Below, piece after piece: positions 26,217-35,311 of a stretch of 44,355 nucleotides of DNA (position 1 is the first letter of the stretch; every line of letters begins with the position of its first letter). Made by a program: the position numbers and the translations under genes. The stretch spans positions 1 through 44,355 of the forward strand of contig JAYTCQ010000005.1 of the NCBI GenBank assembly GCA_043736395.1. The letters run 5' to 3'. A model generated the notes under the pieces. The model was given only the letters and a program-made list of their open reading frames with translations. It made no database searches and was not told the DNA's origin. The DNA is from JAFDVL01 sp043736395. Lineage in GTDB: Bacteria > Acidobacteriota > Blastocatellia > RBC074.

Positions 26217-26230
26217 TTGGAGGTCTCCCC

Positions 26231-26899
26231 ATGAAATACTACTTCTTAGCTGCCGCAATTTTATTGATTACATGTTTTACTATCGCGCAGGATTCTTCAC
26301 AGCGGTTGCTCTATGCTGACTTTGAAGCACTCAGCAAGGACAAAACTCCAATGAGCAAACGCGAGGGACATATCAGCTTTAATGTTGAATCTCAGAACAG
26401 TGGCAATAAGCCCAAAATTGTCCCCAAAATGCTGGGAGCACAAGACAAACTGACGCAGCGAATTGGGTTTGAATTCGAGATTTCTAAACCGAATGATTGG
26501 GGTGCAGCGTTTATGAAAGTTAATGGATTTAAGGATCGCGGACGTGCCTCTGATGAAGCACGGACGTTGTTGGTTAAGGCTGAAGATTTGAGTGCTTATA
26601 ATTATCTGACTCTTGAGGTTGGTGCAGCCGGGGCGACTCAAATGCGAGCCGATTTAATCAGTGAAGGAAATGGGATTGATGCTGGTGGCGCTACGCAGCG
26701 ACTGGATTTCACAGTTGATAGTCAGCTTAAAACCTATCGCCTGAAAATCAGTGACTTCAAGCAACCAACAGGAGATTGGGTCAAGCGGAAATATACAGTT
26801 GATCAAGTAATAAAAAAATTGACGGCTGTACAAATCAACGTTACGCAGACGCCATCAAAAGGGTTTGTTGTAGTTGATAATATTGCTTTTGAAAAATAA
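26231..26899 (+). CDS. Secreted hypothetical protein
   Basis: 222 residues with a short signal peptide (FLAAAILLITCFTIAQ). The mature part is beta-rich with segments such as LSAYNYLTLEVGAAG, ADLISEGNGI, TYRLKISDFK and AVQINVTQTPSKGFVVVDNIAF, the layout of a carbohydrate-binding-like jelly roll, but no family is recognised with certainty. GGAGG eight bases upstream of the ATG supports the start. It lies 87 bases after the TonB receptor on the same strand with a leaky-looking terminator between, so it may be co-expressed and assist substrate capture at the cell surface (inference). Confidence 0.75.
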   Translation: MKYYFLAAAILLITCFTIAQDSSQRLLYADFEALSKDKTPMSKREGHISFNVESQNSGNKPKIVPKMLGAQDKLTQRIGFEFEISKPNDWGAAFMKVNGFKDRGRASDEARTLLVKAEDLSAYNYLTLEVGAAGATQMRADLISEGNGIDAGGATQRLDFTVDSQLKTYRLKISDFKQPTGDWVKRKYTVDQVIKKLTAVQINVTQTPSKGFVVVDNIAFEK

Positions 26900-26920
26900 A
26901 TTTTATCAGGCAACAGCAAA

Positions 26921-26957
26921 GAGGAACATCAGACTCTAAGTTCTGGTGTTCCTTTTC
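26921..26957 (+). terminator. Rho-independent terminator
   Basis: GGAACATCAGA (26923-26933) pairs with TCTGGTGTTCC (26942-26952, one G-U pair) around an 8-base loop and is followed by TTTTCT. This is a convincing intrinsic terminator for the receptor and its small neighbour. Confidence 0.75.
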
Positions 26958-27014
26958 TAGTTTGATGCTCAATATCGGAGTGAATGGTATACTTAGTCGG
27001 GACAATTTTTATTT

Positions 27015-28199
27015 ATGATTTTCGCGCAAGCACTTTTTATTTTATTGCTAGCCCTGACACAGCCTCAGGATGGAGCAATAGTGCGTCAATCTGAAGCGCA
27101 TTTTTCGCGTGCAGTTGAGCTTCAGCAAAAAGGCGATTTAGAAGGAGCGCGTGAAGCCTACGAAGCCTCAATAAAATTAATCCCGCGCCGTTCTGATGCG
27201 CTTTCAAATCTTGGGATTATTCATGCGAAATTAGGGCAGTACGAAAAAGCCATCAATAGTTATAAAGCAGCACTGGCGATTGATCCGTCCGAAAATATCA
27301 CTCACTTAAATTTAGGAATCGCGTATTACCAAACAGAACATTTTATCGAAGCGCAATCCGAATTTCAGCAAGTCGTCAAAGCACAACCGGAAAATACGCA
27401 GGCTCGATTTTTGAATGGAATGTGTTTGTTCTACGCGGGGAAGCTCAAACCAGCCATTTCTGAATTTGAAAAAATTTACGCCGCCCAGCCAGAAAACATT
27501 TCCGTCGCGTACGCGCTCGCCAATGCTTATATCCAAGACGAACAAGTTGACAAAGGTCAGTTTCTCGTAGACAAAGTTTTCCGAAATCTGAATTCCGCTG
27601 AAGCGCATCTCATCATTGGTTCATTCAATCTGGCGCGGAAAGAATTGCAACCCGCCGCCGAAGAATTGCGACAAGCCGTCGAAATAAATCCAAGATTGCC
27701 AACCGCTCATTCACAGCTTGGCGTAGTCTATTTAATGACCGGAAATCGTGATTTGGCGATCAAAGCTTTTCAGGATGAACTGGCATTAAATCCTAATGAT
27801 TTTGTGGCAAATACTCGGCTTGGTTGGTTATATCGCGAAGATAATAGATTGGACGAAGGCGAAAAATTGCTGAAGCGTTCGCTGGAATTGCGCCCGAACG
27901 ATCCGGCTCCTATGTTTCAATTAGCGCAACTCGTAAACGCGCAGGGCAAGCCAGAAGAAGCTGCAAAATTACTTGAAGCAGTTGTCATGCAACTTCCAAA
28001 TTACAACCAGGCGCACGTTTTGCTCGCACGAATTTATTTCAAATTGAAACGTATGGAGGACGCAAAACGTGAACAGGCGATCATTGCGCGACTCACGGCG
28101 GAGCAGCAAAAAAATCAACCAACGTCACAGTCGCAAAAATTGGCGGATCCCAATGATCGAAGCTTGAAAAATCCGCCTCCGAAACAGAATGAGAAATAA
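27015..28199 (+). CDS. Tetratricopeptide repeat protein (exported)
   Basis: 394 residues. A hydrophobic N-terminus (MIFAQALFILLLALTQ) suggests export or anchoring. The rest is a run of about nine TPR units from residue 28 to 360, with typical consensus such as SDALSNLGIIHAKLGQYEKAINSYKAALAIDP, then a polar tail. TPR superhelices bind other proteins, often as assembly or scaffolding factors. No Shine-Dalgarno sequence; a TATACT box lies about 27 bases upstream. The gene overlaps the heptaheme cytochrome start by 11 bases, so the two are translationally coupled and probably work together, for example in cytochrome assembly or docking (inference). Confidence 0.88.
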   Translation: MIFAQALFILLLALTQPQDGAIVRQSEAHFSRAVELQQKGDLEGAREAYEASIKLIPRRSDALSNLGIIHAKLGQYEKAINSYKAALAIDPSENITHLNLGIAYYQTEHFIEAQSEFQQVVKAQPENTQARFLNGMCLFYAGKLKPAISEFEKIYAAQPENISVAYALANAYIQDEQVDKGQFLVDKVFRNLNSAEAHLIIGSFNLARKELQPAAEELRQAVEINPRLPTAHSQLGVVYLMTGNRDLAIKAFQDELALNPNDFVANTRLGWLYREDNRLDEGEKLLKRSLELRPNDPAPMFQLAQLVNAQGKPEEAAKLLEAVVMQLPNYNQAHVLLARIYFKLKRMEDAKREQAIIARLTAEQQKNQPTSQSQKLADPNDRSLKNPPPKQNEK

Positions 28200-29295
28200 T
28201 CTGATCGTAAAATTAGTTCTCGTACTTGGCTTTTTTATTGGCGGATTTGGTCTGGTCAGTAAAAGTCAAAACCCGAAAACTATTTGGCGTCCTACTAAAG
28301 TTCCAGCGGGAACAATATTTGCCGGACGACAAGCTTGTGCCGAATGCCACGCTGATAAAAATAAATCGCAGCTCCAAAATTCAATGGGCAAAGCATTGGA
28401 ACACGTCATTGATGCGGAGAATCTTAAGAAATTTCCGAAGCTTTCTTTTCGTTCCGGCGATTATCTTTTTCAAATTATTCGTGACGGAAATCAAAGCATC
28501 TACAGCGTGACGAATGGCAAAGAAACCCTGACTGCGCCGATTGCGTATTCGTTCGGACAAGGCAAGTCAGGGCAAACATACGTGCTAAAATTGGACGGCA
28601 GATTTTATGAAAGCCGCGTCAGTTTTTATAATGAAATTAATGCGCTGGACACCACACTCGGCATTCCTCCGCTCAGTGCAAAACCGGAATTGACCGAAGC
28701 ATTCGGTCGCCTGATGTCCACCGATGAAACGATGCATTGCTTCAGTTGTCACGCGACGGGAGCGAGCACTGGCAAGCAACTTCATCTCGATAAACTTGAA
28801 CCTGGCATCACCTGCGAAGGCTGTCACGGTCCCGGCGCCGATCATATCAAAGCCAGCAAAGCCGGAGAGCCGAGCGCGAATAAAATTTTCAATCCCGGCA
28901 AAATGAGCGCGGATGATTTGACGCAGGATTTTTGCGCTTCGTGTCATCGCGGAGCAGAAGATTTGATTGGATTGCCGCGACAGGGCGGACTCAATAACGT
29001 ACGCTTTCAGCCTTACAGAATTTTCAATAGCAAATGTTACAGCGATGATAAAAAAATTAGTTGTGTCGCGTGCCACGACGTACATCAACCGCTGCAACAG
29101 GAAGCAAAATACTACGATGCAAAATGCGCGGCGTGTCATACCAAAGCGGAAGCCGCGACGAATAAACTTTGCAAAGTCGGTTCGAAAGATTGTGCTTCGT
29201 GCCACATGCCAAAAACAGAATTACCCGGCTCACATTTTAAATTTACCGATCATCGCATTCGCATCGTCAAAGCTGGAGAGCCGTATCCGAATTAA
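28189..29295 (+). CDS. Heptaheme cytochrome c family protein
   Basis: 368 residues. An N-terminal membrane or signal helix (LVLVLGFFIGGFGLV) is followed by seven CxxCH haem-binding motifs, at residues 50, 184, 209, 249, 292, 313 and 335: CAECH, CFSCH, CEGCH, CASCH, CVACH, CAACH, CASCH. The first is separated from the other six by about 130 residues of beta-rich sequence. The C-terminus carries FTDHRIRI, a motif common in multihaem c-type cytochromes of the c554/doxX-linked kind. It would transfer electrons in the periplasm or at the cell surface. Overlaps the upstream TPR gene. No catalytic oxidase or reductase gene is next to it. Confidence 0.93.
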   Translation: MRNNLIVKLVLVLGFFIGGFGLVSKSQNPKTIWRPTKVPAGTIFAGRQACAECHADKNKSQLQNSMGKALEHVIDAENLKKFPKLSFRSGDYLFQIIRDGNQSIYSVTNGKETLTAPIAYSFGQGKSGQTYVLKLDGRFYESRVSFYNEINALDTTLGIPPLSAKPELTEAFGRLMSTDETMHCFSCHATGASTGKQLHLDKLEPGITCEGCHGPGADHIKASKAGEPSANKIFNPGKMSADDLTQDFCASCHRGAEDLIGLPRQGGLNNVRFQPYRIFNSKCYSDDKKISCVACHDVHQPLQQEAKYYDAKCAACHTKAEAATNKLCKVGSKDCASCHMPKTELPGSHFKFTDHRIRIVKAGEPYPN

Positions 29296-29400
29296 TAGTT
29301 CAACAACCTTCTGTTTGTTGAAGTTTTACAGAAAAAACGCAGTTATCGATAGGTTGCAGCAAACTGAGGTTTACTGGACATCGAACAAATTAAATCCGCA

Positions 29401-30618
29401 ATGATAACGAAATCACATTCAACCAAAATACTTTTTTTCCTTTTGCTCTTAGCATTACCCGTGTTCGCTCAAAAGCGGCGCCCTACAACTGCCCAACGTC
29501 CGCCTGCTGCGCCTTCTCAACAATTTGAGCAAGCCTCCGCCAAAGCAAATCAAGCTCGCGAAGCTGGCAATCTTGACGAGGCGATTGATCTCTACAAAAA
29601 AGCAATTTCCTATTCGCCCAAATGGGACGAAGGCTGGTGGTATCTCGCAACGTTGCTTTATGAAAAAGATCGTTATGCTGAAGCCGTCAAAGCCTTCAAT
29701 AATGCTTCTGCGCTGAATCCAAAAGTCGGTACGCCAATTGCGATGATGGCGTTATGTGAATTTCGTTTGGGAGATTACGACAACGCGTTAGCGCATCTGA
29801 TTCAAGGGCGTACGCGTGGGATCGGCGACAATCCTGAGCTGAAAAAAGTCCTGCGATTTCACGAAGGAATGTTGTTGCTGCTCAAGAGCGAATTTGAAAT
29901 GGCGCAAAAAGTTTTTGATGGATTGAGTTATGACAACGTGAATACCGAACAGCTTTTCATCGCGACTGGATTATCAATTCTCCGCATTCCAAGTTTGCCG
30001 GAACAGATAGATTTGAAGCATCCAAATTATCAAATGATTCGGCGAGCCGGATACGCTCAGCACCTCATCGCGCAATTGAATGCGAGCGATGGACAAGTGG
30101 AATATGATCGTCTAGCCGCAGATTTTCCGAAGACGCCCGGAGTTTTTTACGCCTACGGTCGCTACCAACTTTACCAATTGCGCAACGATGAAACTGCGAT
30201 CACTGCGTTTCAAAAAGAGATTGAAAATTCTCCGAGTAACTCTTTAGCACGACTACAAATTGCGTACATCAAGATGAAAAATAAAGAGCCGCAGGATGGT
30301 GTAAAACTTGCGGAAGAAGGCGTCAAACTTAATCCTCGCCTGTTGCTGGGACATTACATTTTAGGGCGATTATATTTGGAAACCGGAGAAAATCCCAGGG
30401 CTATCGAAGAGCTGGAAGTCGCGCAACGAATGGCTCCCGACGAGGCAAAAATTTATTTCGCTCTAGCTCGTGCGTACTCAAAAGCCGGACGCAAAGCCGA
30501 TGCCGATCAAGCACGACAGAATTTTACGCGATTGAATGCAGTAGCAGAAGCAGCCGCTGCGAATGGATTAAGTCGTGCGACGGCAATCGAAGAGAATGAA
30601 GAAAAACCAAAGCAGTAA
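29401..30618 (+). CDS. Tetratricopeptide repeat protein (exported)
   Basis: 405 residues. A signal peptide (ILFFLLLLALPVFAQ) and a short Pro/Gln-rich segment precede TPR units: one group about residues 45-140 (ANQAREAGNLDEAIDLYKKAISYSPK and onward) and another about 230-375, separated by a less regular region. The end is acidic and polar. Probably a periplasmic scaffold. It follows the cytochrome by about 105 bases on the same strand, so may belong to the same unit. No strong ribosome-binding site. Confidence 0.85.
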   Translation: MITKSHSTKILFFLLLLALPVFAQKRRPTTAQRPPAAPSQQFEQASAKANQAREAGNLDEAIDLYKKAISYSPKWDEGWWYLATLLYEKDRYAEAVKAFNNASALNPKVGTPIAMMALCEFRLGDYDNALAHLIQGRTRGIGDNPELKKVLRFHEGMLLLLKSEFEMAQKVFDGLSYDNVNTEQLFIATGLSILRIPSLPEQIDLKHPNYQMIRRAGYAQHLIAQLNASDGQVEYDRLAADFPKTPGVFYAYGRYQLYQLRNDETAITAFQKEIENSPSNSLARLQIAYIKMKNKEPQDGVKLAEEGVKLNPRLLLGHYILGRLYLETGENPRAIEELEVAQRMAPDEAKIYFALARAYSKAGRKADADQARQNFTRLNAVAEAAAANGLSRATAIEENEEKPKQ

Positions 30619-30627
30619 GTAGCAATC

Positions 30628-30702
30628 GTTAAGAGTACAAACTTTAGTTTGCCGAACGCCGCGCTTCGCTGGCGTTCACACGCTGAAGCGTGAACTCTGA
30701 AC
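30628..30702. repeat. Palindrome of the GTTCAGAGTT family
   Basis: The left arm GTTAAGAGTACAAACTTTAG is a decayed copy that pairs with the right arm ACGCTGAAGCGTGAACTCTG (ending AAC at 30702). The loop contains CGCCGCGCTTCGCTGGCG, the exact inverse of the loop of the element at 39725-39799. It lies between the convergent TPR and ASPIC/UnbV genes. Confidence 0.75.
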
Positions 30703-30743
30703 GAAGACTAAATAATTCGTTTTTCTTACGACAAAATTTTGCA

Positions 30744-32954
30744 CTACTTTATTTCACTAATAGTAAATTTTTGATCTACTTTTATGTTAGTCACTAATTG
30801 AATCTTTCCACTCGGCCAAATAATTTCAAGCTTATCAATTTTATTATTTTTCCCCAGTCCAATATTCTGCGTCAGCGAAGACGAACCGAATGATCCGCCG
30901 CAGTTCACTTCACGATAGCGCAACGATTTCTGACCTTTCACGTCAATTAAATTCACTTTTATCTTCGCTCCAATCGCAGCGCGATTGGATTTTTCTCCGA
31001 TTAATTTCAGGGCGATCCAATGACTTCCGTTCGCTTGATTTGGGTTTTCGAATAACGCTTTGTTGTATTTATCGCCGGGAATGAAGCCGCCCATATTCAC
31101 AAATAAATCCTGATCGCCGTCGTTGTTAATATCGCCGAAGGCCACGCCGTGCCCTTTTTGCAGGTGTCCCGTGCCACTTGCAGCGGTGACGTCTACAAAA
31201 GATTTTCCGCCGATATTTCTAAAAAAGAAGTTCGGCATCAGAGCTGTGTACGAAGGTGCGCCCGTGCCGAGATAAAAATCTACGAAGCCGTCATTGTCTA
31301 CGTCGCCGAAATTTGCACCCATCGTTGGGACTACACGATTTAATTTTACTTGTGTTGTGACGTCATCGAATCCGCCGTGACCATTGTTGTGATACAGCTT
31401 CATCGTTTCCGCTTGCGCTGGCAAGCCAAGATAGCCGCGCGCAACTTCGGTGATGGAGGGAACAAAACTCGCGACAAAAAGATCGAGAAAACCATCGTTG
31501 TCGTAATCACAAAACCACGTCGGAAAACTCATAATTGGTTTTTCAACTTTGAGAGATTTTGCGAGGTCGGTGAAGGTTCCATTGCCATTGTTGTGGTACA
31601 AAAAATTTTCGCTGCCGTAGTTGGAAACATACAAATCGGCGTAGCCATCGTTGTCATAATCGCCAAATGTAGAGCCTTTTGTAAAGGCAGTTTTTTTGAC
31701 TCCAGCTTGGACGGAAACATCACTGAAAGTACCGTCTTTATTGTTCTTGAAGAGCTGGCTTGGCGATTCTTCGTGACCTACAAAAACATCTAACCAACCA
31801 TCGTTATCGAAGTCCGCCCACGCCGCAGAATGGGTGCGATGATCTCCGTTCATCAATCCACTGGCAGCAGTGACATCTGAAAAAGTTCCATCGCCATTAT
31901 TTTTCAGTAGTGAATTTCGCATCGGAAATTCCCATCCGCCGCGCATCACAAAAATGTCCAGCCAGCCGTCGTTATTGTAATCCGTCTGCGTACAATTAAT
32001 GCCGCCGATTTGTTCTTCGAGTTTTGCTTTGATCGTCCAGTCCTCAAAAGTCCCATCGCCTTTGTTGTGAAAATATCGAATGGATTCGCAGGAATCTACG
32101 CTGGAAAAAACAATGTCGTTGAAGCCATCGTTGTCGAAATCATCAATGATGGATCCTCCCGCGCCGGCAATATTTGTGATGCCAGTGCGTACAGAAATGT
32201 CAGGCATGCGTGCGATTTTATTGCCGATCGTGATTGGCGGAATTGGAATCGCTAAATTTTTCGGAGGAATTTTTCCAAGTGTTTGATACGCAAGATTGAG
32301 CAACCATCGGACTTCTAAATTGTCAGGTTTTGACGCGAGGTGTTTAGTGAAATATTCAATTGCCGAAGACGAGCCTTTCGGGATTTGATGTTGTGCATTG
32401 CGCGAAAGTGGAAACAGGCACATCTCCGCGTTATGATGATGTACGCAGTTATCAAGCTCTCCGCGACGAAGCTGCGCGATGCCAAGAATTTCTTCGAGGT
32501 AGGCTTTGTCGGCGGCATATTCTGGATGCTCGGGGAGGCTTAATAACAGGCCCTGATACGTGGCTTCAAAATGTTCGATGGCTTTCGCCATGTTTCCGCG
32601 ATAGGCATAAAGCTGCCCGATTTCCTGATGGAGGCGTGCGATTTCCAAACGATAACGTTTTTTATCAGAAGCTTTTTCCAGCGAATTTACATAGCTTTCA
32701 GCGGAATTCAGCGCAGAAGATTCAGCGGTTTGTTTGGCAGCGCAGATGGCTTTCAGATCAAGCGGATCGGGACGAATTAAGGCGCGGGTGATTTCTACAC
32801 GACCGGAAACTTCGAGGACAATTTGATAATTGCCAGCGCCAGTGGCTCTGACGTTCCAGGTTTGGTCGTTGGGAGTTTGGGTTTGGGCAAGGATGCGAAC
32901 CGTGAAAAATAGGAGCCAGAAAATTTTCCCCGAGATTTTACGAGCCATAAACAT
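30744..32954 (-). CDS. ASPIC/UnbV (CRTAC1-type) FG-GAP repeat protein
   Basis: About 736 residues. Signal peptide (IFWLLFFTVRILAQ), an N-terminal TPR-like helical region (about 70-230), then seven FG-GAP/VCBS propeller blades with calcium-loop motifs DDFDNDGFND, DYNNDGWLD, DFDNDGWLD, DYDNDGYAD, DYDNDGFLD, DVDNDGFVD and DINNDGDQD, and a C-terminal ASPIC/UnbV domain (IGAKIKVNLIDVKGQ through LEIIWPSGKIQ). Such proteins are secreted or surface-located, calcium-stabilised and of unknown biochemical role. Start 32954 is chosen over a TTG at 32975, which lies in a hairpin; ATG 32948 is also possible. Convergent with the TPR-cytochrome-TPR genes. Confidence 0.9.
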   Translation of the reverse strand: MFMARKISGKIFWLLFFTVRILAQTQTPNDQTWNVRATGAGNYQIVLEVSGRVEITRALIRPDPLDLKAICAAKQTAESSALNSAESYVNSLEKASDKKRYRLEIARLHQEIGQLYAYRGNMAKAIEHFEATYQGLLLSLPEHPEYAADKAYLEEILGIAQLRRGELDNCVHHHNAEMCLFPLSRNAQHQIPKGSSSAIEYFTKHLASKPDNLEVRWLLNLAYQTLGKIPPKNLAIPIPPITIGNKIARMPDISVRTGITNIAGAGGSIIDDFDNDGFNDIVFSSVDSCESIRYFHNKGDGTFEDWTIKAKLEEQIGGINCTQTDYNNDGWLDIFVMRGGWEFPMRNSLLKNNGDGTFSDVTAASGLMNGDHRTHSAAWADFDNDGWLDVFVGHEESPSQLFKNNKDGTFSDVSVQAGVKKTAFTKGSTFGDYDNDGYADLYVSNYGSENFLYHNNGNGTFTDLAKSLKVEKPIMSFPTWFCDYDNDGFLDLFVASFVPSITEVARGYLGLPAQAETMKLYHNNGHGGFDDVTTQVKLNRVVPTMGANFGDVDNDGFVDFYLGTGAPSYTALMPNFFFRNIGGKSFVDVTAASGTGHLQKGHGVAFGDINNDGDQDLFVNMGGFIPGDKYNKALFENPNQANGSHWIALKLIGEKSNRAAIGAKIKVNLIDVKGQKSLRYREVNCGGSFGSSSLTQNIGLGKNNKIDKLEIIWPSGKIQLVTNIKVDQKFTISEIK

Positions 32955-32957
32955 TTG

Positions 32958-32975
32958 TTGCCGCGTTAGCGGCAA
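32958..32975. repeat. Short perfect hairpin before the ASPIC/UnbV start
   Basis: TTGCCGCGTTAGCGGCAA has 7-base arms around a 4-base loop. It sits directly before the preferred start codon and would mask a ribosome-binding region on the mRNA, or is a REP-type element. Confidence 0.55.
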
Positions 32976-33028
32976 TTGAATTCAGCCGTCGCTAAGGGAC
33001 GAAAACGAACACAAAGAAATTTATTGTC

Positions 33029-35221
33029 CTACGGTTGCAGTACAAATGAAGTCGTCCTCGTCGCCGTCGTCGTCCCATCCTTTACCGTAATTTTTAGTTC
33101 GTAATTACCGGGAGTCAAGCTATCAAGCGGCAACGCGCTGGCGAATTGAATTCGACCTGTCGCATCCGGTGCAGTTAATTTCAACGGGAAATTCGCAAAC
33201 GATTTTCCGCCGCTGGTTAATTCCAGATTTAATTTCGTTGATTCTGCTTTGCCTTTCGCCGGATAAACTGTAAAGAAAAATCCAAGCTTTTGCGCCGATT
33301 TTTTGATTGGGTCGCCTAAATTAGGATAAACCATAATTCCTTCTAACTGGAACGGGCTATCGAGCTTTTCTTTCGTTTGCTCAATCCGGTTGATGAGGCT
33401 GACACTGCTTAATCGGAGAAGCGTTTCATCTGCGTCTGGCACTTGAATTGTAGTTTTTCGTAAGCTGGATTTTTTCGAAGGCATGTCATAAGCAATGACT
33501 TCAACGTCGTAATCTCCAGGCGCTAATTCGGTCTCACGATAAAATAAAATATTTTGATTTTTGGTGGGGTTGATTTTATCCATCGAGCCAACCAGCACAT
33601 AGTTTTGACTGAGCTTACTCACTACCTGCCGCGCTTTATCTTTGATAAGCACGACAACGCTAAAATTGGTGCTAAAACTTTTCTTGGCTTTATCGTCTAC
33701 GCCTTCGATAAACGTGAAGGCATTCGCCGGAGCCTGTACCGAAATACTTGTTCGACCTGGCTTGGTTGCTTCAGGAAAATTTAAACTAATTGTTTGGATT
33801 GGAAACGCATTAGGAGGTGTAGCACTATTCATTAATGCCAGCGCGGGAGCTTCGTATTCTAACACTGGTGAAGAACCTGTTGAGCCAACACCGTAATAGC
33901 CTTTGCGCGATTGCACATCAATTCCTGAACGATTTACTTTGAGGCTGATTGTGCGAAAACTTCCGTCGTAATTTAAATTCGTTGGTGTGTAATTCACCAT
34001 GTAATACGTATTCAAATCTTCATCAATCTGCTTGAGCTTCGGAGCGATGTTGTTGGTGTTTCCGATAAATTGCCCGCCCGTTTCTGCGGCTAATTGCATT
34101 AATCCGTTTTGCGGATTGAGATTAAGAATATCTTCATTGCGTTCTAAGTTTTTCGTCATTGGGCCTGATAGATCGGGGCGATCCATGGATTGCATGCGTC
34201 GAAATGCACGGGAGTTGATAGCATCGCGCGAAGCTGAATCAGGGCTTTCAGCTCTGAGACCGGCAGTGTCAATCGCATAAAAACTAACGTTCGCCTGATT
34301 CGCGGTATTGATGACAGAATTGAACATACGTTTGACGTTGGGCGGTAATACAATTCCTTCTGAGAAGAAAATAACTGCTTTACGTCCAGGCAATCGTTTC
34401 ATCGAATTCACAACGGCAACTAAACCGTTAAAGGTTGAAAAGCCCTGCTGGTCGCGTTGCAATACATCGAACGTTTCTTTGGATCGTTCTTCCATTTCCG
34501 CAAACATTGCATCTACACCGGCGGCTCCGGCAGCGGCTCCTGAGGCGGCGGCACCAGCTCCACTGGCTCCGCCAGCAGTAGCTGCAGCACCAGCCGCCTG
34601 ATTAATTAATTGTGTCGTATTCCCTGAAACGGATGCGCCGGATTTTTCAAAAGTTGAGGATGCAGTTTGCCCTGCCCGGTCAATGGCGCGGCGCAATAGT
34701 GCTGTGTTGTTGGTGTAATTCTGAACTGTTGTTAGTCCTAAATTAATGGTAAAAACTCCGGCGTAATTATCCTGAATTTCACCTTCGCCAACATAGCTGA
34801 GCGCAGCCAGGTGCGCTCTTCTGCGCGCGTCCGGCGAGAGCCGATCATAAACCAGCGCAATCGCGCTGACTTTCGTTTCGACATCGCTTGGACCTTTTGG
34901 TTTTGGAGCTTCAACTTTTTTTTCTACGACTGCGATATTGGGATTGTTATCAGATTTTACTTCTTCTTTGGACGCAGCGGCTGCGCTGCCGCGATTGACG
35001 AGGCGGAACGATTCGATGGGCTGCTTGACGCCATCTTCAAAGACTTCAATGTCTCCAGCTTTGAGGTCTTTGACGGGGCGACCTTTTTTATCTTTGACGA
35101 CGATGTCGAGCTGGACTTCAGCCGTGCCGATTTTGACGGATTGTTCGCGTTGTTGTGCCTGCAAAGAAATTGATGGTAATAACAAGCAAAAAGAAAGTAA
35201 GTATGGCAATGTATGTTTCAT
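33029..35221 (-). CDS. VWFA-related Acidobacterial domain protein
   Basis: 730 residues, secreted. Signal peptide (LPYLLSFCLLLPSISLQAQ), a short beta domain (VQLDIVVKDKKGRPVKDLKAGDIEVFEDG, about 20-70) typical of this family, then a VWFA-like domain whose remnant MIDAS regions are VYDRLSPDAR and KAVIFFSEGI; a classic DxSxS motif is not visible. An Ala/Gly-rich stretch of about 30 residues (about 205-235) interrupts it, followed by a long beta-rich C-terminus. Family members are numerous in Acidobacteria and their function is unknown; adhesion or protein binding is likely. Start at 35221 gives a standard signal peptide; an ATG at 35236 would add five residues. Confidence 0.9.
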   Translation of the reverse strand: MKHTLPYLLSFCLLLPSISLQAQQREQSVKIGTAEVQLDIVVKDKKGRPVKDLKAGDIEVFEDGVKQPIESFRLVNRGSAAAASKEEVKSDNNPNIAVVEKKVEAPKPKGPSDVETKVSAIALVYDRLSPDARRRAHLAALSYVGEGEIQDNYAGVFTINLGLTTVQNYTNNTALLRRAIDRAGQTASSTFEKSGASVSGNTTQLINQAAGAAATAGGASGAGAAASGAAAGAAGVDAMFAEMEERSKETFDVLQRDQQGFSTFNGLVAVVNSMKRLPGRKAVIFFSEGIVLPPNVKRMFNSVINTANQANVSFYAIDTAGLRAESPDSASRDAINSRAFRRMQSMDRPDLSGPMTKNLERNEDILNLNPQNGLMQLAAETGGQFIGNTNNIAPKLKQIDEDLNTYYMVNYTPTNLNYDGSFRTISLKVNRSGIDVQSRKGYYGVGSTGSSPVLEYEAPALALMNSATPPNAFPIQTISLNFPEATKPGRTSISVQAPANAFTFIEGVDDKAKKSFSTNFSVVVLIKDKARQVVSKLSQNYVLVGSMDKINPTKNQNILFYRETELAPGDYDVEVIAYDMPSKKSSLRKTTIQVPDADETLLRLSSVSLINRIEQTKEKLDSPFQLEGIMVYPNLGDPIKKSAQKLGFFFTVYPAKGKAESTKLNLELTSGGKSFANFPLKLTAPDATGRIQFASALPLDSLTPGNYELKITVKDGTTTATRTTSFVLQP

Positions 35222-35236
35222 AAAAAATCCGTGCAT

Positions 35237-35309
35237 CGTTCAGAGTTACGCGTTTACGCGTGTACGTTTTTAGAAAACTCGTACACGCATAAATGCGTAA
35301 CTCTGGACG
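35237..35309. repeat. Palindrome of the GTTCAGAGTT family
   Basis: The left arm (35237-35266) begins CGTTCAGAGTTACGCG and pairs with the right arm (35280-35309) ending GCGTAACTCTGGACG. It shares its arm ends with the elements at 30628 and 39725 but has a short unrelated loop. Confidence 0.8.
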
Positions 35310-35311
35310 TA

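Noticed and set aside
28585..29205. 206-codon frame antisense to the heptaheme cytochrome gene
   Set aside because: It is the reverse of a gene with clear haem motifs, is Arg/Phe-rich like a shadow frame and has no start signal.
31350..31793. 147-codon frame antisense to the ASPIC/UnbV gene
   Set aside because: Mirror of the repetitive DxDxDG blades, giving a Val/Ile-rich shadow translation.
32360..32791. 143-codon frame antisense to the ASPIC/UnbV N-terminus
   Set aside because: Lies wholly within a supported gene and lacks protein features.
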